A DNA stretch of 64,000 nt, taken from positions 404,469-468,468 of the forward strand of contig NZ_SNXZ01000008.1 of assembly GCF_004362825.1 (NCBI RefSeq), given 5' to 3'. Origin of the DNA: Labedaea rhizosphaerae. GTDB lineage: Bacteria; Actinomycetota; Actinomycetes; Mycobacteriales; Pseudonocardiaceae. Below the pieces are notes generated by a model that was given only the letters and a program-made list of their open reading frames with translations, had not been told where the DNA came from and ran no database searches. Position numbers and translations under genes: made by a program. Position 1 is the stretch's first letter. The number at the start of each line of letters is the position of its first letter. Positions 50,686 through 57,977 of the stretch are shown piece after piece.

Positions 50686-51867
50686 ATGGCCAACGTGGAC
50701 TCATACACCTACCGAGGGCTGTCTGACCAGCAGCAACGACTGGCTGCTACGATCGAGCAGCTCGGTGGGTATTGGCCGCCGATCTCCGCCGTAGCACGGC
50801 TCCTGGAAGAATTCGGCGAATTGGCTGAAGTCTTGCTCGCTGAGAGCGAGCGGCACGAGGCGCTGTCCGAGGAAATGGCCGATCTGTGGATTATTGCCGC
50901 TTGCCTGGCGAACCAGTTCTGCATCCCGCTTCCCGTCGCTCGGGCCGCCACGGTGGAGACCGACGACCAGAATGCACCCGTCGCCGATCAGATGCAGTCG
51001 TTGCTCGTTCACGCCGGTCAGATCGCACGTGTGGTCAACTACTACGACGGCAGCAAACCTCCGCGCAATACCCAGGACTGGTTGCCGCTGACCAAGGCCC
51101 TGCGGCACTTCCACGTCAGACTGAGCCAGCTCGCTGCCGCACTCAAGGTGGACCTGGAGTCGGTTGTCGATGACAAGCTCACTGCTAGTGAGCGCCGCGA
51201 TCGCGGCCGGTTCGAGCATTCTTTCGATCCCAGTACCGCGCAGTCGTTGACCGAGTTCGAGGTGATCTCCGGCAGCACGCCGTGCGTCTTCGCACCTACA
51301 GCACGACTTTGGGGTGCGCCGCCGTGGCGATCTGACCTGTCGATGGTCGACAACGTGGCCGCGTTCCTTCCGTACCTGACCCGGTTCGCCAAGGCAGCGC
51401 GGCTGGAGGGTCTCGATACATTCGTCGTATCCCTCGGACTGGAGAGCCCACGCACCATGCGGGAACTCGCGGCGCGATTGCGGGAAGTCTTGCACGCGCT
51501 CGTCCAGCTTGATCCCACAGTGAACCGCTCTTTCCGCGGTCCGGTTGCTCAGGTCGGCTGGCAGTTCTCGTTCGGCGGTGTGCGGATGTTCGTGTCGGTG
51601 TTCTCACACTTGTACGAGCCGACCAGTCCTCGGTATTCGCCCGACGCTACGTTCCTCACGTTCCAGCCGGAGACCTCGTTCGATCACTGTTCGATAGGTA
51701 GTGCCTACGCTCAGTCAGACACTACGAAGCAGCGCATCCGAGATGAGTTCCGGCGCAAAGGTCTGGACTATCCGATGGAGCTCATCGACGATCGCGTGGA
51801 GGCGCGGCTTTACCTCCTGCCGAGGTTCGCGGGCGACACCACATGCGAGTGGTGGCACGTGCGTTGA
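50686..51867 (+). CDS. MazG-like + YqcI/YcgG-like fusion protein
   Basis: A 393-residue two-part protein. Residues about 25-175 are helical and MazG-like: EEFGE (41-45) and EEMAD (62-66) match the EExxE and ExxD metal motifs of all-alpha NTP pyrophosphatases, and the HVRLSQLAAALKVDLESVV to RDRGRF end resembles the usual closing helix. Residues about 195-393 resemble the YqcI/YcgG family: TPCVFA, WQFSFGGVRMFVSVFS, SPRYS, FLTFQPETSFD. ATG 50686 lies 1 base after the upstream stop, implying strict coupling. I know of no described system with this fusion. A nucleotide-hydrolysing effector or sensor is possible. Confidence 0.65.
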   Translation: MANVDSYTYRGLSDQQQRLAATIEQLGGYWPPISAVARLLEEFGELAEVLLAESERHEALSEEMADLWIIAACLANQFCIPLPVARAATVETDDQNAPVADQMQSLLVHAGQIARVVNYYDGSKPPRNTQDWLPLTKALRHFHVRLSQLAAALKVDLESVVDDKLTASERRDRGRFEHSFDPSTAQSLTEFEVISGSTPCVFAPTARLWGAPPWRSDLSMVDNVAAFLPYLTRFAKAARLEGLDTFVVSLGLESPRTMRELAARLREVLHALVQLDPTVNRSFRGPVAQVGWQFSFGGVRMFVSVFSHLYEPTSPRYSPDATFLTFQPETSFDHCSIGSAYAQSDTTKQRIRDEFRRKGLDYPMELIDDRVEARLYLLPRFAGDTTCEWWHVR

Positions 51868-51950
51868 CCTCGTGAGCGCCATGGCGCCGCCATCCGGATT
51901 CCAGCGGAAATATAGATCGGCGGCCGACCATCGAGCCTGAGGTGGTTGCC

Positions 51951-52142
51951 ATGGCTGATGAGCAGATCTACGACGTGGTGGTCGACACCGAGCAGCACTG
52001 TGCCGCATGGCTTGCCGGGCGCGACCTGCCCGAGGGCTGGCACCGGCCGCCGGGCCGGCGGATGCGCTTCCTGACCCGGGCCACCGACATGTGGTCGGGC
52101 GTGCGGCCGATGTGCCTGCGCAGCCGGGTCGACGACGCCTGA
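51951..52142 (+). CDS. Orphan MbtH-like protein (divergent)
   Basis: A 63-residue protein resembling the MbtH chaperones of nonribosomal peptide adenylation domains. The order V-x-DTEQHCAAW, LPEGW, then W-x-x-x-RPMCLR follows the MbtH layout (NxExQxSxWP, PxGW, WTDMRPxSLR). Differences are notable: the W-T-D-M-R-P element reads WSGVRP, and the CLxYI segment is replaced by FLTRATDM. GAGGTGG lies 7 bases before ATG 51951. No peptide synthetase gene is near. It could serve a distant NRPS, or be a decayed copy; the open frame and ribosome site favour a gene. Confidence 0.55.
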   Translation: MADEQIYDVVVDTEQHCAAWLAGRDLPEGWHRPPGRRMRFLTRATDMWSGVRPMCLRSRVDDA

Positions 52143-52200
52143 GCGCCGCCCCTGCATGGTCCATTCGGGGCTCGGCCTGGGCGTGCTTGCCATCGGGAGG

Positions 52201-52735
52201 GGTGCTCTCGCGGTCGAGTTGCTTGCCGTCGTTGGTGGCTGGGACTGGGTGACTGACGCGGGCTGGTTAGTCGCGGGTGGCTGCTCTCGAGTGGGTGTTG
52301 CTGCCGCAGGTGTTCGCCGCCGGTGGCTGGTTTGGCCTCGGGGTTGGTGGCGGCGAACACCCTTGCCACCGGTGCCGGTGGTCGCGTGCGACGGTGGCCG
52401 GGTTGAGGGGTTGCGTTGCGAGGGCAGCCTGCGGTTTGCCGGTGGTCCCGGTGGTGGCTGGGTCTTTGTAGGTGGTTGCTCTCGCGGTGGAGTTGCTTGC
52501 CGTCGTTGGTGGCTGGGACCGGGTGACTGATGTTGGTTGAGTGGTCGTTCCCGGTTGCTCTCGTGTGGGTGTTGCTGCCGCGGGTGTTCGCCGCCGATGG
52601 CTGGGTTGGTCCCGGGGCGGGTGGCGGCGAACACCCTTGCCACCGGTGGCGGTGGTTGCGTGGCGTGGGTGACCCGGTTGAGGGGTTGCGTTGCGAGGGC
52701 AGCCGGCGGTTGCCGGGTGGTCCCGGCGGTGGCTG
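52201..52735. repeat. Tandem duplication (two copies of about 270 bp) with internal hairpins
   Basis: The stretch from 52201 (GCTCTCGCGGTCGAGTTGC) recurs from 52473 (GCTCTCGCGGTGGAGTTGC), and the order of blocks is the same in both copies. Shared blocks include GTGGGTGTTGCTGCCGC and GAGGGGTTGCGTTGCGAGG. Each copy holds a hairpin with perfect 13-bp arms GGTGTTCGCCGCC/GGCGGCGAACACC at 52309-52361 and 52583-52635. The region is low in complexity and rich in TGG and GGT. Open frames across it on both strands have no ribosome sites. It lies directly downstream of the leftward HNH gene. Confidence 0.88.
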
Positions 52736-52747
52736 AGTTACCGGAAT

Positions 52748-53881
52748 TTACGCGGCGCCTTGGAGCCAGGGTGGTGGGGTGAATACCGGCAGCCCGTTAT
52801 CCATATGCACCGTCCACTCGGTGTGATGAATCAACCGGTGATGATATGGGCACACCAACACCAGATTATCCAATGTGGTTAGTCCGCCGTCTGCCCAATG
52901 TTTGATGTGGTGGGCGTGACATTGGTGTGGTGTTCGCGCGCAACCGGGGGCGGCGCAGCCCCCGTCGCGGATGGCGAGGGCTCTGCGCAATCGTTTATCG
53001 GCCAGGCGGCGGGTTTCCCCGATATCCAGTGGCTGGGATTGGCTGCCAAGGACGACCGGGATGATTTTCGCCTCGCAGGCCACGCGGCGGGCCTGCTCCG
53101 GGGTCAGTGTGCGGGCATCGTCGAGGATGGCCTGGCCGATGCGGGTTTGCAGGGTCTCCAGGGAGACCGTGACCGCGATGTGGGGGCGTTCGCCGCCCTC
53201 GGCGGGGGCGTGGCCGGAGTCGGCGGCGAAGCCGATGATCTCGGCCAGGGCGTCGCCCTGCCGCTCGCTCAGGATCCGGTCATCGCCGGTCTGCGGCTTG
53301 GCCAGCGGGGACAGCAGCGCGCGCAGCACGCTCGCGTCTTCGCCGCCGAGGCGGAACTGGCCTGACAGCGACCCGTCGCGGTGTTCGTAGAGGTCCAGCG
53401 TGTTCTGCGCATCGACCACGGTGGGTTCGATGGGTTTGCGACCGTCGGGGTTGAGGGCGGCGACGATGCGCTCGCCCAGGCGGATGAGCTGGGTCGGGTT
53501 GAACTTCCGCGCCAACCCCGTCATGTCTGCCTCGACTTGCTCGGCGTGCTCGACCGGGACCGACTCCACCGTGGTGGCGATCTTGTCCACGTGCGCGCCG
53601 GAGATCTCCCCGGCCGCCATCGCAGCACGGGCGGCCGGTAGCCGCGGTGGGATCGGTTGGCCGGTGATCCCGACCTTCGGGCACAGCAACTCGACATGGT
53701 GTTCGAGGCGCTTGGCCTCCTGGGCGGTGACGTGCAGGACGTCTTGCAGGAACCGCCACAACTGGGGATACCCGGACTCTTTCCATTCAATCTGGGAAAT
53801 GTCGTCGAGCAGCTTCAACTCCAGACGCCGCAACTGCGCGACAGTCGAGTTAAGCTCCCCCAGATCCATACCTCTGATCAT
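52748..53881 (-). CDS. 13E12-type HNH endonuclease (DUF222-HNH)
   Basis: A 377-residue protein with an N-terminal DUF222 domain (about residues 1-260) and a C-terminal HNH nuclease domain: RDGGCAAPGC, HAHHIKHWADGG, LDNLVLVC and YHHRLIHH supply the H-N-H residues and the cysteines of a zinc ribbon. This is the family encoded in the REP13E12 repeats of mycobacteria, often multicopy and linked to mobile DNA, and some copies serve as prophage integration sites. ATG 53881 is chosen; ATG 53869 is possible. DnaA-box-like motifs lie upstream and a tandem duplication lies downstream. Confidence 0.9.
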   Translation of the reverse strand: MIRGMDLGELNSTVAQLRRLELKLLDDISQIEWKESGYPQLWRFLQDVLHVTAQEAKRLEHHVELLCPKVGITGQPIPPRLPAARAAMAAGEISGAHVDKIATTVESVPVEHAEQVEADMTGLARKFNPTQLIRLGERIVAALNPDGRKPIEPTVVDAQNTLDLYEHRDGSLSGQFRLGGEDASVLRALLSPLAKPQTGDDRILSERQGDALAEIIGFAADSGHAPAEGGERPHIAVTVSLETLQTRIGQAILDDARTLTPEQARRVACEAKIIPVVLGSQSQPLDIGETRRLADKRLRRALAIRDGGCAAPGCARTPHQCHAHHIKHWADGGLTTLDNLVLVCPYHHRLIHHTEWTVHMDNGLPVFTPPPWLQGAA

Positions 53882-53892
53882 ACCACAACAAT

Positions 53893-53957
53893 CGGCTAAA
53901 CGGCCTAGCCGAAAGGGTACGCGGATCATCTGTGGACAACTAGCTTCCTGGGGATAA
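53893..53957. promoter_or_regulatory. Stem-loop and two DnaA-box-like sites upstream of the HNH gene
   Basis: CGGCTA/TAGCCG (53893-53911) forms a small hairpin. On the leftward strand TTATCCCCA (53957-53949) and TTGTCCACA (53939-53931) resemble DnaA boxes, the latter matching the actinobacterial consensus exactly; they start 18 bp apart. Two sites are too few for a replication origin, so they may be part of a mobile element or a DnaA-regulated promoter. Confidence 0.5.
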
Positions 53958-54025
53958 CTGCATTCCCGGGAGTTTCGATGGGCTGCGACGAAAGGTGCGA
54001 CAGCGCCGGCTCCGGGCAACAAAGC

Positions 54026-55009
54026 TCAGGTGGTGGCGCGGACGATCAACTCGTGCGGCGCGATGATCGACCGCGGCGGCTTTCCTTGGGCCGCAAGGGC
54101 ATCCAGGGCCAGCGACGCGATCTGATCCTTGTCCGGCGACACGGTGGTCAACGCGGGCACGCTGTACCGGCCGTCCTCGATGTCGTCGAAGCCGACGATG
54201 GCCACGTCGTCGGGCACCGAGAGGCCGCGTTCGGCCAGCGCGCGCATCGCGCCCAGAGCGAGCTGGTCGGTGAAGCAAAAGACCGCGTCCGGCGTCTCCG
54301 AGTCCAGCAATTCGAGCATTGCTTGGTATCCATCTGAGCGGTGCAGGCGGCGCACGGGACGCTCGCGGTCAACGACAGGCGCCAAGCCGAACGCTTCCAA
54401 CTCCTGCCGGTAGCCCGCCAACCGTTGCCGGGCCGAGGCGTTGAGCGTGCGCGGCTGCACGCCGATCACGGCGATGCGCCGTCGTCCCGTCGCCAGCAGG
54501 TGCCGGGTCGCCTCGCGGGCCGCGGCGACGTTGTCGATGGCCACGTGGTCGACAGGGGCCGGGCCGTCGTGCTCGCCGAGCAGGACCAGGGGCACCGTGT
54601 CGGTGCGGGCGGCCAGGTCGGCCGGCGCCACGGCCCACGGGCTGAACAGCACGCCGTCGACCAGCTGCCCGCGTTTTCCGTGCAGCAGCAGCCGTTCGCG
54701 CTCGAAGTCGCCGTCGGTCTGGTCGATCAGCACGGTCAGGCCGCGGTGCTGGGCGATCCGCACGGTGCGCGCCGCCAACTCCGCGAAGTACGGGGAGTCG
54801 ATCTCGGGCACGACCAGGGCGATCAGCCCGGTTCGGCTGTGGCGCAGGGTGCGGGCCGCGAGGTTCGGCCGGTAGCCCAGCTCGTCGATGCTCGCCTGCA
54901 CGCGGGTGCGCGTGTCCGGGGCGACGTAGCGGAACCCGTTCACGACATTCGACACCGTGCGCACCGAGACGCCGGCGTGCTCGGCGACGTCGCGCAGTCT
55001 GGCGTTCAC
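54026..55009 (-). CDS. LacI-family regulator
   Basis: A 327-residue repressor. The N-terminal LacI helix-turn-helix and hinge (RLRDVAEHAGVSVRTVSNVVNG and LGYRPNLAARTLR) is followed by a periplasmic-binding-protein-like sugar domain (VPEIDSPYFAELA, DHVAIDNVAAAREATRHLL, VAIVGFDDIEDGRY). The only plausible start is GTG 55009, just before a perfect 26-bp palindrome. It is divergent from the PhyH dioxygenase and glycosidase-like genes, its evident targets. Confidence 0.93.
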   Translation of the reverse strand: MNARLRDVAEHAGVSVRTVSNVVNGFRYVAPDTRTRVQASIDELGYRPNLAARTLRHSRTGLIALVVPEIDSPYFAELAARTVRIAQHRGLTVLIDQTDGDFERERLLLHGKRGQLVDGVLFSPWAVAPADLAARTDTVPLVLLGEHDGPAPVDHVAIDNVAAAREATRHLLATGRRRIAVIGVQPRTLNASARQRLAGYRQELEAFGLAPVVDRERPVRRLHRSDGYQAMLELLDSETPDAVFCFTDQLALGAMRALAERGLSVPDDVAIVGFDDIEDGRYSVPALTTVSPDKDQIASLALDALAAQGKPPRSIIAPHELIVRATT

Positions 55010-55025
55010 CGGCTCATCCTAGCTC

Positions 55026-55051
55026 TTGCAACGTGGCATGCCACGTTGCAA
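55026..55051. promoter_or_regulatory. Perfect 26-bp LacI-type operator
   Basis: Half site TTGCAACGTGGCA is followed directly by its exact complement TGCCACGTTGCAA. The centre GGCATGCC and outer TTGCAA arms suit a LacI-family dimer. It fills the 51-bp divergent gap, 17 bp from the regulator start and 9 bp from the PhyH start, so binding would block both. Confidence 0.9.
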
Positions 55052-55060
55052 ACTCGACGG

Positions 55061-55867
55061 ATGGATCCGAACGACCTTGCCCGTCGGATCTACGACGACG
55101 GGATCATCGGCCTGCCCGGCGCGTTCGAGCGGGAGTGGGTGAAGCAGCTCGACGAGGACGTCGACGTGGCGTTCCGCGAGGCTCTCGCCCGCGCGGACGG
55201 CGCCGTCGGGCGCGGCCCGAACCGCTACTACGTGGAAATCCACCCCGAGCAGCTGCGCGGCTTCGTGGAACTGGCCACCCACCCGTGGATCAACGGCGTC
55301 TGCACCGCGGTGCTCGGGCCGGACTACCAGATCGTCGAGGTCGGCTTCGACGTGCCGCTGGCCGGCGCCGTGGACCAGCCGTGGCACCGCGACTTCCCGA
55401 TGCCGCCGATCACGAAGACCGAGCGCAAGCTCGACTCGCTGGCCATCAATGTGACCACAGTGGACACCGAGCCGGACATGGGACCGTTCGAGATCGCGCC
55501 CGGCACGCAGTTCGACGACGACGCCGAGTTCGAGCACGGCATGTTCCCGCCGAAGTCGGCCTACCCGCGCTACGAAGAGCGGGCGGTGCGGAAGTTCCCG
55601 CAGATGGGCGACATCTCCATCCGCTCCGCGCTGACCATCCACCGCGGCACGACCAACCACTCGCAGAAGTCGCGGCCGGTCCTGGTGCTCGGCGTCGACG
55701 CACCGGGCGGGGTCAACGGCGAACGCCACGACTTGGCGGTCACCGAAGGGTTCTGGGCGACGCTGCCGGATTCACTGCGCAGGCACCTGCAGTGCCCGGT
55801 GGTCCAGACCTTGCGGCCGATCACGCAGAAGCACACCATCGAGGGTCTTGTCATGGGCGCGTCCTGA
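55061..55867 (+). CDS. Phytanoyl-CoA dioxygenase (PhyH)-family protein
   Basis: A 268-residue Fe(II)/2-oxoglutarate dioxygenase. The facial triad is complete: HRD in DQPWHRDFPMPP and the distal His in SALTIHRGTTNHSQKSRP, whose final arginine should bind 2-oxoglutarate. PhyH homologues hydroxylate lipids, antibiotics and other small molecules; the substrate here is unknown. ATG 55061 is only 9 bp from the LacI operator. A secreted glycosidase-like gene follows 22 bp later. A dioxygenase under a sugar-type repressor is unusual and suggests action on a glycoside or its aglycone. Confidence 0.9.
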   Translation: MDPNDLARRIYDDGIIGLPGAFEREWVKQLDEDVDVAFREALARADGAVGRGPNRYYVEIHPEQLRGFVELATHPWINGVCTAVLGPDYQIVEVGFDVPLAGAVDQPWHRDFPMPPITKTERKLDSLAINVTTVDTEPDMGPFEIAPGTQFDDDAEFEHGMFPPKSAYPRYEERAVRKFPQMGDISIRSALTIHRGTTNHSQKSRPVLVLGVDAPGGVNGERHDLAVTEGFWATLPDSLRRHLQCPVVQTLRPITQKHTIEGLVMGAS

Positions 55868-55889
55868 AACCACCCACAAGGAGGCAGCA

Positions 55890-57368
55890 GTGAACGACCA
55901 CCAGGCGAACCGGCGTGCGGTCTTACGCGGCATGGGGATCCTCGGCCTGACCGGCGCGGCGGGCTTGCTCGGCGCCGGCGCGGCGAGTGCAACCAGCGCG
56001 GCGACCACACCGTTCGACCTGCACTTCGAGGTCACCGACAAGTTCCGCCCCTTCGACCTGATCGCCCCGAACTTCGTGCAGTACGACTCGGCCGTGCACG
56101 CCCGTTCGCTGACCGGCACGGTGATCACCACCAACGTCCGGCCCCGCGCGCCCTACGGCACGGTCATCGTTGAGGTGCAACAACTCTCCGGCGCCGGCGT
56201 GGTGGCCGGGCTCGCCGGGGCGTCGTCCTCGGTGCTCGGCGTCTACGACGCCTCGACCGGGCAGGTCAGCATCGAGGTGACCACCGGCGGCACGACCACG
56301 ACGGTGAAGTCGGCGGCCGCGTCGCTCAGGGCGCCGTTCCGGTTCGCCACGGTGGTAAACGAGAACGCGGTCACGGTGCTCGCCGACACCACCGGCACCG
56401 GGACGGGCTGGCAGCCGTTGATCACCGAGCGGGACGGCGTGCGCGCGCTGATCGACCTGCGGGTGCCCGACGTCCTCGGCACCTTGAGCTACGCGTACGG
56501 CGGTCGTGGCAACGGTTCCGCGCTGCTGGGCCGGGTGCAGGCCGGCTACTTCGGGCAGGCGGGCGTGCGGGACCCGCACGTCGTGCAGTACGCCGACGGA
56601 CGGCCGTACGTGAAGGACGGCAAGCTCTACCTGACGATGACCCAGGCCGGGCTCGGGTTCTTCCAGCAGGCGCACTGGGGTGTGTGGACCCTCGACCTCG
56701 CCTCCGCCCGGCTCGAACAGGTCGCGACCCTGTTCTTCGCCCGTGATGGCGTCGTGCTCGGCGACCACGCCGGCCAGATCGTGGTCGACGGTGATCGCTA
56801 CATCCTGTTGATGAGCTCGTGGGGCGACTTCAACTTCCAGGGCGTGCACGTCCGGCACACCACGACCACGGCCAACGTGTTGTCGGGCGTGCACGTGCTG
56901 CCCACCGAACAGTTGGCGTTGCCGACGTCGGTCAGCTCGTGGGACCCGGCGTTGACCAAGATCAACGGCCGCTGGCACATCGCGTTCGTGGAGAGCCCGG
57001 CGCAGCAGCCCGCCTTCGTGTTCCACCCGGCCCTGGCCGCCGCCCCGCGCGGTGCGGACTACTCGTCCGGGTTGCAACTGCTCGGCGCGGACATCTCGGT
57101 CGACCAGACCGAAGGCACGATCCTGCAGCAGGTCGGCGGCACCTGGTACGTGCTGGCCAGCGACGGCGACGCGCGCCAATACCCGGTGTACGACCTGAAG
57201 ATGCGCAAGCTCGGCACGCTGGATGCGCCGTACGGCACCAACATCCCGCACCCGATGATCGTCCGCCGCGACGGCGCCTGGTGGCTGATCACCTTCGACG
57301 GCACCCAGTACGCCGAGCCTGTGCTGGGCTACGGCGGCCATGGCGACTTCATCCTGATGCGGGCCTAG
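55890..57368 (+). CDS. Tat-exported beta-propeller (GH43/GH32-like) glycosidase-like protein
   Basis: A 492-residue secreted protein. The N-terminus ANRRAVLRGMGILGLTGAAG is a twin-arginine signal with cleavage near AASA. The mature part has a beta-rich first half and then repeated blade-like elements (RDPHVVQYADGRPYVKDGKLYLTMTQ, GDRYILLMSSWGDFN, WDPALTKINGRWHIAFVES, GGTWYVLASDGD; the first given here in part), the pattern of five-bladed glycoside hydrolases. Aspartates in VRDPHVV and WDPALTK are candidate catalytic residues. AAGGAGG precedes GTG 55890. It is co-transcribed with the PhyH gene. Confidence 0.75.
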   Translation: MNDHQANRRAVLRGMGILGLTGAAGLLGAGAASATSAATTPFDLHFEVTDKFRPFDLIAPNFVQYDSAVHARSLTGTVITTNVRPRAPYGTVIVEVQQLSGAGVVAGLAGASSSVLGVYDASTGQVSIEVTTGGTTTTVKSAAASLRAPFRFATVVNENAVTVLADTTGTGTGWQPLITERDGVRALIDLRVPDVLGTLSYAYGGRGNGSALLGRVQAGYFGQAGVRDPHVVQYADGRPYVKDGKLYLTMTQAGLGFFQQAHWGVWTLDLASARLEQVATLFFARDGVVLGDHAGQIVVDGDRYILLMSSWGDFNFQGVHVRHTTTTANVLSGVHVLPTEQLALPTSVSSWDPALTKINGRWHIAFVESPAQQPAFVFHPALAAAPRGADYSSGLQLLGADISVDQTEGTILQQVGGTWYVLASDGDARQYPVYDLKMRKLGTLDAPYGTNIPHPMIVRRDGAWWLITFDGTQYAEPVLGYGGHGDFILMRA

Positions 57369-57943
57369 CGCCACACCCGCACGGTGGGCCGGTAGGTGAG
57401 TTCCTGGGTGCGGCCGTCGAGCGTCCTGGCCTCGAGCAGGTCGAGGTCGAAGTCGGCCGCACCCCCGAAAATCGGCTCCACGCCGGACTGTCCGGAGATC
57501 ACCGGGAAGATCGTCACGCGGACGCGGTCGACCAGCCCCGCGGCCATCAGCGCCCGGTTCATGGAGAGGCTGCCGTGCGAGATCAGCGGCACGTCGGACT
57601 CCTCCTTGAGCCGGGCCACGACCTCGACGGCGTCGCCGGGCACGAGGGTCGCGTTCGGCCAGTCGAGCGGGCCTTGCAGCGTCGTGGACACGACCGTCGT
57701 CGGCAGGCTCACCATCCGGGCGTTCAGCGGGTCGAGCCCCGTGGGGTTCGGGCCCAGCATCGCGGTGAACTGCCGGAAAGTCTTGGCGCCGAGGACCATC
57801 CGCAGGTCCTGGCTGTAGTAGGCGAGGCGGCTTTCCAGCAGCTCCGGGCCCTGCTTGCCCCAGAAGCCGCCCCAGTCGGCGTTCTCGTAGGAGGCGAAGC
57901 CGTCGAGGGTGGAAACGACGTCGAAGGTGTAGGTCGCGGTCAC
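57365..57943 (-). CDS. Dihydrofolate reductase family (RibD C-terminal-like) protein
   Basis: A 192-residue RibD_C-like reductase: TFDVVSTLDGFASYENADWGGFWG at the N-terminus, VLGAKTFRQF, and the SHGSLSMNRALMAAGLVDRVRVTIFPVI block (in parts) follow the family pattern. GAGGAG lies 5 bases before GTG 57943. It is only distantly similar to the relative at 9.6 kb. Its stop overlaps the stop region of the convergent propeller gene. It is separated by 34 bp from the APH-like gene upstream and may form an operon with it. Substrate unknown. Confidence 0.88.
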   Translation of the reverse strand: MTATYTFDVVSTLDGFASYENADWGGFWGKQGPELLESRLAYYSQDLRMVLGAKTFRQFTAMLGPNPTGLDPLNARMVSLPTTVVSTTLQGPLDWPNATLVPGDAVEVVARLKEESDVPLISHGSLSMNRALMAAGLVDRVRVTIFPVISGQSGVEPIFGGAADFDLDLLEARTLDGRTQELTYRPTVRVWR

Positions 57944-57977
57944 GTGAGCTCCTCGGGTAGGTGGTCTCTCACCCTCG

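Noticed and set aside
51810..52643. Leftward 277-codon frame across the 52-kb tandem duplication
   Set aside because: It is low-complexity, overlaps the MbtH-like and MazG-YcgG genes in antisense, and has no ribosome site; treated as a non-coding repeat.
53893..53957. Plasmid or chromosomal replication origin
   Set aside because: Only two DnaA-like boxes, no AT-rich unwinding region, and no replication genes nearby.
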